From Planctomycetota bacterium (GTDB taxonomy: Bacteria > Planctomycetota > UBA8742 > UBA2392), in assembly GCA_019636215.1 (NCBI GenBank), contig JAHBXZ010000003.1:62001-126000 (forward strand): DNA of 64,000 bases, read 5' to 3'. Shown one piece after another: positions 8,128 to 16,337 of the stretch. The notes under the pieces are model-generated. The model was not told the DNA's origin, did no database searches, and saw only the letters and a list, made by a program, of their open reading frames with translations. Both the position numbers and the translations under genes were made by a program. Numbering within the stretch: the stretch's first letter is position 1; each line of letters opens with the position of its first letter.

Positions 8128-9363
8128 TCACGGCAACCCGTAAGTGCTGTTTGACGTATATGTTCTGACCACCCCGCCGCCCAAAGGCTGCCCCGCCCAG
8201 GCAACAACCACCTCGTTGTTGTCCATGGCGACACTGGGGGTGCGATTGGTGGATGGCTGGCTGTTGCCGGCACCCAGGTCAACCGGGCTGCCAGGCCAGC
8301 TCTTGCCGCCATCGCGGCTGGCAACACAAAGGATATTGCCACCACCGGCCACTCCGTCATTGAAGGCGATCATCACCACCCGCACGCCGTCGGACTGCTT
8401 GAATCGGGCGATGCTGGGGCTGCGCACCCCGCCCGTGTTGCTGAAAAACAACTGGCCGGGCCCGGCAAAGGTGCCGCCGGTCTGGGTGTACGTTACAAAC
8501 AGGGCGCGTTCGCCACCCGAGTTCTGGGCCACAAACGTCAGGATCACTTCACCCAGGTCGCCGCAGGCAATGCGAGGCTCGGTTTTGTCGGATGTCCCGC
8601 CCACCGCAATGCCCTGGCCTACGTTGAAGAAGTTGGCGCCGTTGTCGTCGCTGCGCATCATGCGGATGACACGGTTAGTGCCAAGACTTTCTGACCACAC
8701 CACGTACACGTGCTGGTCTACATCGGCCCCGACGTCGGGCATTTCGCCGCTGACGCCGTTGGTCGAAAACGGCAGCGGCTGCGCGGCCGCGAACACGCTG
8801 CCCACGGTGCGCCGGTGGAAGATCGCGCTGGTAAGGCCGCTGGTGCCTTCCCACACCACATGAACGCGCCCCGCAACGTCTACATGAATGCGAGGGTTGT
8901 TTTCGTCGCCGCTGACGGTGTTGCTGAGGTTTGACGGCGTGCTGATCACGCCGGTGCTGGTGCGCGTACAGTAAAAAATGTCGCGGTTGGGCGCTGTGCC
9001 CTCCACCCACACCACGTGCAGCGTGCCCGCGCTGTCCAGGGCGCAGTGAGGCCGGCGCGAGTCATTCGTCGAGCCCGAAAACAGCGGCGCGGGCGCGGCA
9101 AAGCTGCCCCCACCGACGCGCTGGGTGTAGACCACGTTGTGATTGGCCGTGCCGTCATTCTGGCAATACACCAGGTGAACCCTTGTGCCGTCGTAGGCCA
9201 CGGCGGGCTCAATCGCCGCGTTGGTTGGTGCCAGCGGCTCGGCCAGCGCCACGCCCGGCGCGATCTCAACGGGCTTTGCGGGCTTCTCTTCTTTGTCTTC
9301 TTTGCCGCAGGCGTTTGCAGTCAACGCGGCAAGGCACAACAGCCAAAGCAATGTCGCTTTCAT
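8128..9363 (-). CDS. Exported lipoprotein-like sialidase-fold (BNR-type) beta-propeller
   Basis: 411 residues. A short signal peptide ends TANACGKEDKEEKP; Cys-19 followed by a charged tether suggests a lipoprotein, although the lipobox is atypical. The rest is all beta, with repeating segments such as VHLVYCQNDGTANHNVVYTQRV, LHVVWVEGT, VHVVWEGTSG and VYVVWSESLGTNRVIRM, each with the [VL]H[VL]V[YW] strand and a D-G or N-G turn, typical of sialidase/neuraminidase-like six-bladed propellers. Catalytic sialidase residues (Arg triad, Asp box SxDxGxTW) are only partly present (ASRDGGKSWPG), so enzyme activity should not be assumed. It is probably a cell-surface binding protein. Confidence 0.78.
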   Translation of the reverse strand: MKATLLWLLCLAALTANACGKEDKEEKPAKPVEIAPGVALAEPLAPTNAAIEPAVAYDGTRVHLVYCQNDGTANHNVVYTQRVGGGSFAAPAPLFSGSTNDSRRPHCALDSAGTLHVVWVEGTAPNRDIFYCTRTSTGVISTPSNLSNTVSGDENNPRIHVDVAGRVHVVWEGTSGLTSAIFHRRTVGSVFAAAQPLPFSTNGVSGEMPDVGADVDQHVYVVWSESLGTNRVIRMMRSDDNGANFFNVGQGIAVGGTSDKTEPRIACGDLGEVILTFVAQNSGGERALFVTYTQTGGTFAGPGQLFFSNTGGVRSPSIARFKQSDGVRVVMIAFNDGVAGGGNILCVASRDGGKSWPGSPVDLGAGNSQPSTNRTPSVAMDNNEVVVAWAGQPLGGGVVRTYTSNSTYGLP

Positions 9364-9403
9364 CGGGCAAGACTTTCCGGGGTCGATTCGGGGTTGCGGC
9401 GGG

Positions 9404-9649
9404 CTACTTGATCATCTTCTCGTACACGCCCTTATCGCGTTTTACAAGCTTCTGGAAGCCCAGTTCCTTCAGCCGCGAGGGGGCCATTTTGTCCACGTTG
9501 CCCGAACAGCGCGAAATCAGCCGCTGCACCGGCAGCCCGCAGACGGGGCACTTCTCCAGTGCGTCGTCGGACATCTTCTGGAAGGTCTCAAAGGCCTCTT
9601 CGCAGGTCTCCCCGCGCTTGTCGGTGTGCTTGTATTCGTAGATGGGCAT
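9404..9649 (-). CDS. FmdB-type small zinc-ribbon protein, partial ribbon
   Basis: 81 residues starting MPIYEYKHTDKRGE, the characteristic FmdB N-terminus, followed by EKCPVCGLPVQRLISR. Typical FmdB proteins read MPIYEYRC..CG at the start, giving the first half of a zinc knuckle. Here that CxxC is replaced by HTDKRG and only CPVCG remains, so zinc binding may be weakened or completed by C16 or H8. The function of the family is poorly defined. The gene is single, following its neighbour on the minus strand by about 40 bases. Confidence 0.8.
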   Translation of the reverse strand: MPIYEYKHTDKRGETCEEAFETFQKMSDDALEKCPVCGLPVQRLISRCSGNVDKMAPSRLKELGFQKLVKRDKGVYEKMIK

Positions 9650-9856
9650 GGGATGTCAATTTCTGTTACACGCAGACCATGAAACGTGACACATTTTGCC
9701 GTCTTGGCAAGGTGATTCGTCGCCTAAAGGTTGATTCTACAAGACTTTCGAGGACAAAACCAGTCTGGCATAGCGTGTGCTTTGTACGCAACGACCCTGT
9801 GGCTGTGATGTGCCCCGGGGCTTCCAGTTATCCATAAGAACCTAAGGAGAGATTCC

Positions 9857-10357
9857 ATGAAGAACAGCATCATGCTCGCCCTGCTTTGTGCCATCGCGAT
9901 TTTCGCTGTCGCTTGCGGCAGCGGCAACAACGCAGCCAAGGGCAACGGCGCCGTCGGCAACGAAACAGGCAAGGACACCAGCGAAACTGCCGACGCTTGG
10001 GCGACCTACCGCAAGGACGGCCGCAGCTGGACGTACAAGATGACCGGCGACATGAAGATGACCACCACCGTCAAGAACGTGACCGACAAGGGCTGCGATA
10101 CTGTGACCCAGATGTACGGCGCCGACGGTAAGGAAATGGGCGCTGCCACGACGACCCCAATCAAGTTCGAGACCGCGGCGGCTCCTGCTGACGGCAAGGC
10201 CGTAGAAACTCCGAAGTCGAAGGAAGAGAAGGTCAAGAGCGCTGCTGGCGAGTTTGACTGCATCAGCTACGACGACGGCAAGACCTGGATGATGAAGAAG
10301 TACCCTGCCATCATCGTGAAGAGCGACTCGATGGAACTGGTTGAGTTCAAGGAATAA
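9857..10357 (+). CDS. Lipoprotein with one copy of a repeated exported domain (family member 1)
   Basis: 166 residues. The signal peptide with lipobox FAVAC (Cys about residue 20) and a Gly/Asn/Lys-rich tether are followed by one domain running from WATYRKDGRSWTYKMTGDMK to ISYDDGKTWMMKKYPAIIVK and MELVEFKE. Key features are the Y-R-K..G-R-S-W opening, a beta-rich core with TTTVKNVTD, a KSKEEKVK segment, then AGEFDC and a W-x-M-x-K-Y-P ending. The same domain, about 80 % identical, forms the C-terminal half of the next gene. No function is recognised; the opening and the G-[EDS]-[FY]-x-C element recall DUF3108/TapB-like extracellular beta folds only loosely. The ribosome-binding site AAGGAGAG is strong. 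Confidence 0.85.
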   Translation: MKNSIMLALLCAIAIFAVACGSGNNAAKGNGAVGNETGKDTSETADAWATYRKDGRSWTYKMTGDMKMTTTVKNVTDKGCDTVTQMYGADGKEMGAATTTPIKFETAAAPADGKAVETPKSKEEKVKSAAGEFDCISYDDGKTWMMKKYPAIIVKSDSMELVEFKE

Positions 10358-10373
10358 CTTTCCTCAACTCTTC

Positions 10374-10401
10374 AAAACGGGCGCCTACGGGCGCCCGTTT
10401 T
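10374..10401 (+). terminator. Rho-independent terminator, 12-bp perfect stem
   Basis: AAAACGGGCGCC (10374-10385), loop TACG, GGCGCCCGTTTT (10390-10401). It separates family members 1 and 2. Confidence 0.92.
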
Positions 10402-10482
10402 CGTTTGCCGCAGATGCCGCCTTGGACTGGATGTTTATCACACCGGCAGGTACGCTTTGGCTTCCACTTTTCAGGAGACTTC

Positions 10483-11337
10483 ATGTTGAAAGCACGTCTA
10501 GGCCTCACCGTGGCCCTTGCCGCATTGGTGATGATTGCCTTCACAGCGACCACTGGCGCGCAGGCCGCCAAGAACACCAAAGAAGAGCGCCGCGCCGAAG
10601 CCGAGCAGATCATGGGCACAATGAGAGCCCAAATCCGTGTGTCCTTTGCCCGGTCTGGCCAGGTGCCCGCCACGTTGGTCGGAAAGACAGCTGACGGGGC
10701 AGCCGGCGTCGAAGAAAGCGAACTGAAGGGCACCTACTACACGATTGAGGACAAGGTCTACGATGCCGGCAACAACCAGTGCGCGGTCATCGCCCTGCCC
10801 AAGGACAAGGCCGACGGATTGGGCCTGCTGACCTTCAAGCTGGCCAGCGGTGAGGGCACCACCACCTGGTACGACGACCTCGAAGCCCTGAAGAAGGCCA
10901 ACAAGAACATCACCTTCCCGGACAAGAAGGACGAGGCCAAGGGCGAGGCCAAAGAAGCAGCTGGCGACGCCAACGACCCCTGGATCACATACCGGAAAGA
11001 AGGTCGCAGCTGGACCTACAAGATGACCGGCGACATGAAGCTGACGACCACCATCAAGAACGTCACCGACAACAGTTGCGATATGGAGACCCAGATGTTC
11101 ATGGCTGACGGAACAGCCTTGGGCCCGTCCAACACCACTACAATCAAGTTCGAGTTAGGGAACGTCCCCAAGGGCGAACAGCCGGTCTTACCCAAGTCAA
11201 AAGAGGAGAAGGTGAAGGTGACCGCCGGCGAGTATGACTGCATCAGCTATGACGACGGCAAGACCTGGATGATGAAGAAGTACCCGGGCATCATCGTCAA
11301 GAGCGAGCACATGGAGCTGGTTGAGTTCAAGGAATAG
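10483..11337 (+). CDS. Exported fusion: pilin-globular-like domain plus repeated domain (family member 2)
   Basis: 284 residues. A Sec signal peptide (about 1-26, ending TTGAQA) is followed by a region beginning RRAEAEQIMGTMRAQIRVSF that lines up with residues 39 onward of the pilin at 31145-31555 (RRAEGEQMMGSMKGQARVAY). It shares the ELKGTYYTIED / ELNGKYFKITD element and a closing L.F...SGEGTTTW / L.FNWSGGDGSFTW. The hydrophobic pilin helix is missing. After a Lys/Glu/Ala linker (about 150-165) comes one copy of the repeated domain, nearly identical to that of the previous gene. The start is ATG 10483, with AGGAGA at good spacing. The pairing suggests an exported adaptor to the pilus, but that is inference. 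Confidence 0.85.
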   Translation: MLKARLGLTVALAALVMIAFTATTGAQAAKNTKEERRAEAEQIMGTMRAQIRVSFARSGQVPATLVGKTADGAAGVEESELKGTYYTIEDKVYDAGNNQCAVIALPKDKADGLGLLTFKLASGEGTTTWYDDLEALKKANKNITFPDKKDEAKGEAKEAAGDANDPWITYRKEGRSWTYKMTGDMKLTTTIKNVTDNSCDMETQMFMADGTALGPSNTTTIKFELGNVPKGEQPVLPKSKEEKVKVTAGEYDCISYDDGKTWMMKKYPGIIVKSEHMELVEFKE

Positions 11338-11353
11338 ACGCACCCATGCACAG

Positions 11354-11380
11354 CCGGGCGCCTTGCGGCGCCCGGTTTCG
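11354..11380 (+). terminator. Rho-independent terminator
   Basis: CCGGGCGCC (11354-11362), loop TTGC, GGCGCCCGG (11367-11375), then TTTCG. It separates family members 2 and 3. Confidence 0.88.
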
Positions 11381-11428
11381 TTTCTGCCCGATCCGTTGGC
11401 GATTGCTACACTCAGCACGGAGAATCCC

Positions 11429-12775
11429 ATGCTGCGATCACGCCTGATTCTGGTGTTGCTGGGCCTTGCAGTACTGTCGCCGATGATCGTCGCGCAGCAA
11501 GCCGACGAGGCCGGCAAGCCTGACCCGAAAGTCGCGCTGATGAAGCTGTACCGCACCCAGGGTGCAACCTGGAGCCACCGCATGGTCAGTTGGTCCCGCG
11601 GCGGGCTTGCCGTAAGCTCAACAGAGACAAGCAAAGTCGAAAAGGCCACCGACGCCGCGGCCACGCTGTCCGTCGCCGGCCGCAGCAAAGACGGCAACCA
11701 CACCTGGAGCAGCAACGCGATCGTGTACTTCAACAAACCCGCCCCCGAGTTTCTGGCCTATGCCGGTGAGAAGCTGGTCGAAGAAACTCTCGACATGGGC
11801 TTTGCCAAGTTTCCGTGCAAGAAGCACCGGCTGACATTGGAAGGGCAGCAGCTGACCACCTGGGTAAGCACGGAACACCACCCGCTGATCGTCAAGCAGG
11901 TATCGCTCTCGGCCGATGCAACCGAGATTCGCAAACTGACATCGTTCCAGTCCACAGAAACCGACCCCTGGCTGTTGTATCGCATGGTGGGCCGCAGTTG
12001 GACGCTGAAGACAACGGCAACCATGCCCGGGCAGGATCCCATCGTTTCCGGCACCCGGCAAACCGTCACAGCATTGGAGGCCAACGCAACAACCATCACC
12101 CTTGAGGTGCTGGACAGCGAGTTAAAGCCGATGGCAGGCGCCGAGCCCATGGAAACCAGGATCGAACTGGTTTCGCAGGCAAAGAAGCCGGCCGCTATGA
12201 TTGAAGAAGGCGAGTCGGCGGTCGAAACCCTGCGCACTGGCGCCGGCGAGTTTGAGTGCCGCAAGAGCAAACTCGGCGCGTCCACAGTCTGGATGTCGAC
12301 CGTCTGGCCGACGCTTTTGGTCAAGTCGCAAAGCGCCAATCTTGTCAGTGAGCTGGCCAGCTTTGACCTTGGGCATGACGCCAGTCGCCTGTACCGCAAG
12401 GCCGGAAACAGCTTTACCCAGCGCATCACCACGACCATGGGGGCGATGACATTCACGTCGTACACCCGGCAGCATGTCCTCAAAGTCGAGGACGAAACTG
12501 TAACGGTGGCGCACATCAGCCTGGATCAGAACGGACGCGAGATCGGTCGCAACGAAGTGACCATGCCATTGCCCGCAAGCGGCGACCCGCTGCTTGGTTA
12601 CGACGGGCAGCGCGAAGAGCTAGTCTCAACGCCCGCCGGCAGCTTTCCCGGGTTGGTTCAAGACGTTGGAAACGGAATGAAGATGTGGACGTACCACGGG
12701 TTGATGGTGCGGCTGGAACAGAAGACCGACGAGATTGTGATGGTCATGGAAGTGTCGGAACTGAAGCTGGAGTAA
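11429..12775 (+). CDS. Exported protein with three copies of the repeated domain (family member 3)
   Basis: 448 residues with a Sec signal peptide (LILVLLGLAVLSPMIVAQ). Three successive units open with KLYRTQGATWSHRM, LLYRMVGRSWTLKT and RLYRKAGNSFTQRI. They close with KFPCKKHRLT..TTWVST, AGEFECRKSK..TVWMST and AGSFPGLVQD..KMWTYH, each followed by a [LI][ILM]V[KR] strand. The units are more diverged from each other than the copies in members 1 and 2; the third lacks the Cys. The start is ATG 11429, with GGAG six bases upstream. No catalytic motif is recognised. It sits third in a series of four related plus-strand genes. Confidence 0.82.
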   Translation: MLRSRLILVLLGLAVLSPMIVAQQADEAGKPDPKVALMKLYRTQGATWSHRMVSWSRGGLAVSSTETSKVEKATDAAATLSVAGRSKDGNHTWSSNAIVYFNKPAPEFLAYAGEKLVEETLDMGFAKFPCKKHRLTLEGQQLTTWVSTEHHPLIVKQVSLSADATEIRKLTSFQSTETDPWLLYRMVGRSWTLKTTATMPGQDPIVSGTRQTVTALEANATTITLEVLDSELKPMAGAEPMETRIELVSQAKKPAAMIEEGESAVETLRTGAGEFECRKSKLGASTVWMSTVWPTLLVKSQSANLVSELASFDLGHDASRLYRKAGNSFTQRITTTMGAMTFTSYTRQHVLKVEDETVTVAHISLDQNGREIGRNEVTMPLPASGDPLLGYDGQREELVSTPAGSFPGLVQDVGNGMKMWTYHGLMVRLEQKTDEIVMVMEVSELKLE

Positions 12776-12822
12776 CGGCTTGGCGCCGCTAGAATGGACA
12801 CTGAGGGCCTGAGGAGGCAACT

Positions 12823-13845
12823 ATGAGGATTGCATTTCACGCGGCGGCTGCCGCGCTGTTGCTGGTCTGTCTTTCGGTTCATTCGGCCGCGCAGGACAAG
12901 CCAGAAGACTTCCCGACCAAGTGGAACACCTGGAAGACCGCCGAGAAAGGCCAGTGGGCCGAGTACAAGCTCGCACAGGGCAACGTCTATAAGATGGAAG
13001 TGCTGGATGTCGTCGACGGCAAGGTGAAGTACCAGCGCCAGGACTTCGACAAGGCCGGCAAGCCCATCGCAGACGCCAACGGCACTCCGTTCGCGCCCAA
13101 GGTTTTTGACAAGCCCTGGAACCAGCACCGCGTAACGGCCGCCGGCAAGGACGCCAAGTGGCGCGACGATACGCTGAAGACCTGCGGCGTTGAGCTGAAG
13201 TGCCGGGTGGCATCCTGGACTGTGGGTAAGCAGACGGACGAAGTGTGGTACTCCACCGATGTACCCTGCGGAGGCATTGTCAAGCAGACCAGCGGCGGTA
13301 AGAAGACCCTTTGGGTCACCGGCTTCAAGGGCAAGGGCAAGGAAGGCGTTGCCACGGCCGAAGACAAGGCCGGAGACGCCGGCGACGCTGCCACAAACGA
13401 CGACGACCCCAAGGAAAACCCGGACAACGCCGGCGCCAAGGCTGCCCTGCCCAAGTTTCTGTCCAAGGTCGGCAACTATGCCATCTACAAGGTGAATGCC
13501 CCCACCGGTGCAATGTTCCAGCGCCATGAAGTGATCAGTGTGGAAGGCGACACCGCCAAGTTCACTGTGGCCACCTGCGACGAAAATGGCGTGGTAGCGG
13601 AGGGCGCAAAGCCCGTCACCCGCGAACAGACCGCGGCCAAGTGGGCCGAAGAGTTCAAGTCGCCCGTCGAGAAGGCCATCAAGGTCTCCGTGAAGGCCGG
13701 CGACTACACCTGCGACAAGTTCGAACGCGACCAGGGCGGCGGCAAACTCACCAACTGGGTCAGCGACGGCGTCGTGATCAAGATGCACTTCAAGCGCGAC
13801 CCGGTGGAAACCACCATGGAGCTTCAAAGCCTGCACCTGAAGTAA
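12823..13845 (+). CDS. Exported protein with two diverged copies of the repeated domain (family member 4)
   Basis: 340 residues. Signal peptide (AAAAALLLVCLSVHSAAQ), then a first unit (WKTAEKGQWAEYKLAQGN ... KCRVASWTVGK..EVWYSTDVPCGGIVK) and a second unit (LSKVGNYAIYKVNAP ... VKAGDYTCDKFERDQGG..TNWVSDGVVIK). They are separated by an acidic, Ala/Asp-rich linker (about 175-205). The second unit keeps the AG-[DE]-[YF]-x-C landmark and the W-V-S ending seen in member 3. The ribosome-binding site GAGGAGG is strong. Assignment to the same family rests on this shared pattern and gene order, so it is less certain than for members 1-3. Confidence 0.78.
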   Translation: MRIAFHAAAAALLLVCLSVHSAAQDKPEDFPTKWNTWKTAEKGQWAEYKLAQGNVYKMEVLDVVDGKVKYQRQDFDKAGKPIADANGTPFAPKVFDKPWNQHRVTAAGKDAKWRDDTLKTCGVELKCRVASWTVGKQTDEVWYSTDVPCGGIVKQTSGGKKTLWVTGFKGKGKEGVATAEDKAGDAGDAATNDDDPKENPDNAGAKAALPKFLSKVGNYAIYKVNAPTGAMFQRHEVISVEGDTAKFTVATCDENGVVAEGAKPVTREQTAAKWAEEFKSPVEKAIKVSVKAGDYTCDKFERDQGGGKLTNWVSDGVVIKMHFKRDPVETTMELQSLHLK

Positions 13846-13865
13846 ACGCGCAACAAACGCAAGCC

Positions 13866-13889
13866 AAGGCCCGGGCTACCGGGCCTTTT
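13866..13889. terminator. Terminator shared by convergent genes
   Basis: AAGGCCCGG (13866-13874), loop GCTA, CCGGGCCTT (13879-13887), then TT. It follows family member 4 on the plus strand. The stop codon of aroA (TAG, minus strand, 13878-13876) lies inside the loop, so the same stem also ends the convergent aroA transcript. Confidence 0.82.
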
Positions 13890-15183
13890 GCGTTGGGGGC
13901 AACAGGCGCGCCAGGTACTCCCAGAAAGTCGGGAAACTCTTGGAGACCACGTCCGGGTGCTCAACCCGAACACCCCGTAGTTTCAGGCCCGCCAGGGCAA
14001 AACTCATCGCCATGCGGTGATCTTCGTAGGTTGCGATCGGCTCCGTCGGCGGCCTGGCACCACCGTGCACAATCAGCGAGTCACCCTCGACTTCGGTGGC
14101 GACCAGGAACTTGGAAAGTTCCGCCTGCAACGCGGCGACGCGGTCAGTTTCCTTGCGCCGCAATGTTGACAGGCCCTCCAGTCGCGACGTGCCTTCGGCA
14201 AACGCGGCAACCACGGCCAGGGTCTGGGCGCAGTCGGGCAGGTCGGAAAGATCGACACGCACCGGCCCCAGCGACGCCGGCCCGCTCACGCCAAGGCCGC
14301 CGCCGGGTTGAAGCACTTGGCAGCCCATTTGTTCCAGCGCGAGAACAAACCTCACGTCGCCCTGCGGGCTGTTGAGTGCAAGGCCGTCAATCACGCATAC
14401 AGAGCCGGTGATCGCCGCCGCGCCCCAGAAATAGCTAGCCGCGGTGCCATCGGGCGGGCAGCGATACTCCCCCACCGGCGCGTATGGGTGAGGCGTAATG
14501 CGGAACGAACGATAGCCATCACGCTGGATACAGGCCTGCGGAATGCCGAAGGCCTGCATGACTTCCAGCGTGATTTCCACGTACGGCTTGCTGACAAGTT
14601 CGCCTGCAATGCGGATCGTCGTCGGCTGCGCAAGTGCTGGCGCGACCATCAGCAGTGCCGAAAGAAACTGGCTGGAAACGCCGCCCGGCAAGACGATCTC
14701 GCCCCCTCGCAGGCTGCCGCCCTCAATCGCAATCGGCAGGCAGCCGGGCTGCCCCAGTTCGTTGATGGTCGCGCCCAGGCCCCGCAACGCATCCAGCAGC
14801 TCCGCCATGGGTCGCTGGCGCATCCGCGCGTTGCCATCAAGCTCAAACCTGCCGGGCAGGGCGCACAGCAGCGCGGTGGCAAATCGCGCCACCGTACCCG
14901 CCGCACCGGCCGAAAAGCGGCTGCCCGGTGGCGTACGCGGGCGTGGCGGATGCAGCTTCACGTCACGGGAAAGCGTGTTGGGGCGCGTGACCGACCAGCC
15001 GAGATCCGCCAGCACGTTCAGCATCAACGCCGTGTCGTCGCCCGGAGAAACATTCGCCAGTGTGCAGGGCGCGCCCGCCAGCGCGGCGCAAACCAGTGCG
15101 CGGTTGGCGTAGCTCTTGCTGCCCGGCAGTTCAAAGCGGACATCAAACGGGCCGGCAAGTGGTTCAATCGCGCGGGCGTTCAT
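13876..15183 (-). CDS. aroA: 3-phosphoshikimate 1-carboxyvinyltransferase (EPSP synthase)
   Basis: Sixth step of the shikimate pathway: transfers enolpyruvate from PEP to shikimate-3-phosphate. 435 residues. Family landmarks: LPGSKSYANRAL near the N-terminus (PEP/S3P-binding Lys), GAAGTVARF in place of the common NAGTAMR, GNARMRQRPM, SSQFLSALLM, DGTAASYF, RRKETDRVAA and YEDHRMAMS near the C-terminus. ATG 15183 overlaps the TGA of the cysteine desulfurase gene by four bases (ATGA), so translation is coupled. The stop codon lies in the loop of a shared terminator. The reworked PEP loop is a natural variant whose effect on inhibitor sensitivity cannot be read from sequence alone. Confidence 0.95.
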   Translation of the reverse strand: MNARAIEPLAGPFDVRFELPGSKSYANRALVCAALAGAPCTLANVSPGDDTALMLNVLADLGWSVTRPNTLSRDVKLHPPRPRTPPGSRFSAGAAGTVARFATALLCALPGRFELDGNARMRQRPMAELLDALRGLGATINELGQPGCLPIAIEGGSLRGGEIVLPGGVSSQFLSALLMVAPALAQPTTIRIAGELVSKPYVEITLEVMQAFGIPQACIQRDGYRSFRITPHPYAPVGEYRCPPDGTAASYFWGAAAITGSVCVIDGLALNSPQGDVRFVLALEQMGCQVLQPGGGLGVSGPASLGPVRVDLSDLPDCAQTLAVVAAFAEGTSRLEGLSTLRRKETDRVAALQAELSKFLVATEVEGDSLIVHGGARPPTEPIATYEDHRMAMSFALAGLKLRGVRVEHPDVVSKSFPTFWEYLARLLPPTQKAR

Positions 15184-16337
15184 CCAAGCCCACGCAGGTT
15201 GCGGTAGTTGGCAATGCACAGGTCGGCCAGGCGTTCGCCCTGCTGCTTCGTGATTTCCGGGCCGAAACTGACGCGAATGCAGCCGATCGCGTCCTCCCAG
15301 CTGAGGCCCATGGCAGCCAGCACGTGGCTGGGGTCTGTCTCGCCGGGGGCACAGGCGCTGCCCAGCCCGACACAGAACCCCTGTTCGCCAAGCTCTATGG
15401 CCATGGCCTGGCCTTCAATGTGAAGAAAACTGATGTTGCTGATGTTCGGCAAACGGGGTGCCTTGTTTCCATTCAGCCGCACGTTCTCGCCAAGCCCCGC
15501 CACAAGCCGTTGCTCCAGGGCATCGCGAACCCTGGCCACGTTCGGCCAGGCCCCGGCGCGCTCGGACTCGGCGACTTCCATGGCCTTGGCCATGGCGGCC
15601 ATGCCCGGCAGGTCTTCTGTGCCGGCGCGCAGCCCCCACTCCTGGGGCCCCCCCACAATCACCGGCACAATCCGGCTGTTCATCTGGTTGTACAGCAGCC
15701 CCATGCCCTTGGGCCCGCCGAACTTGGCCGAGGCCAGCGACATCAGGTCGCAGCCGATCTCGCGGGGCTTCAGTTCCACCTTGCCGAACGCCTGCACGGC
15801 ATCGCAGTGAAAACGCGCCCCGGCTGCGTGAGCGATTTCGGCAATCTGCTTCACGGGCTGAATCACGCCGGTTTCATTGTTGGCGTACATCACACTGACC
15901 AGCGCCGTGCGAGGGCCGACCATGTGCCGCAGCGCCTGCACATCTACAACTCCGTCGCGGCTGACCGGCGCGTAGTGCACCACCGCACCCTCGGCTTCCA
16001 GGCGCTGGGCCTCCAGCAGCACCGCGTGGTGCTCAATGCCACTGACTACAAGCTCGTTGCGCCCCTGGCCTGTCGCCTTCATCACGCCACGCAGGGCCAG
16101 CAGGTCGCTCTCGGTGCCGCCACTGGTGAACACAATCTCGCGCGGGTCCACAGCCAGAACATTGGCGGCACGCTCGTGCGCCTCCATCAGTCTGCGACGC
16201 GCCAGGTACGCCAACGGGTGATGGGCACCGGGGTTGGCGAACTCATGCGCCGCATAGGCCGCCCACTCGGCGGCAACCTCCGGCCTGCAGGGGGCGCCGG
16301 CTGCGTAGTCACAGTAGACATACTCCCGGGTTGCCAT
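15180..16337 (-). CDS. Cysteine desulfurase (NifS/IscS-like)
   Basis: PLP enzyme that abstracts sulfur from cysteine for Fe-S cluster or thiolation chemistry. 385 residues. Landmarks: YCDYAAGAPCRPEV at the N-terminus, FTSGGTESDLLAL, EHHAVLLEA, YANNETGVIQPV, FHCDAVQAFGK, PLP-Lys segment SLASAKFGGPKG, GGPQEWGLRAGTED, and the sulfur-accepting Cys in GSACAPGETDPSHVL. The residue before the PLP Lys is Ala, where NifS/IscS proteins usually have His. ATG 16337 shares a base with the TGA of the ferredoxin gene (TGATG). The gene for a four-cluster ferredoxin directly upstream fits an Fe-S supply role. Confidence 0.92.
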   Translation of the reverse strand: MATREYVYCDYAAGAPCRPEVAAEWAAYAAHEFANPGAHHPLAYLARRRLMEAHERAANVLAVDPREIVFTSGGTESDLLALRGVMKATGQGRNELVVSGIEHHAVLLEAQRLEAEGAVVHYAPVSRDGVVDVQALRHMVGPRTALVSVMYANNETGVIQPVKQIAEIAHAAGARFHCDAVQAFGKVELKPREIGCDLMSLASAKFGGPKGMGLLYNQMNSRIVPVIVGGPQEWGLRAGTEDLPGMAAMAKAMEVAESERAGAWPNVARVRDALEQRLVAGLGENVRLNGNKAPRLPNISNISFLHIEGQAMAIELGEQGFCVGLGSACAPGETDPSHVLAAMGLSWEDAIGCIRVSFGPEITKQQGERLADLCIANYRNLRGLG

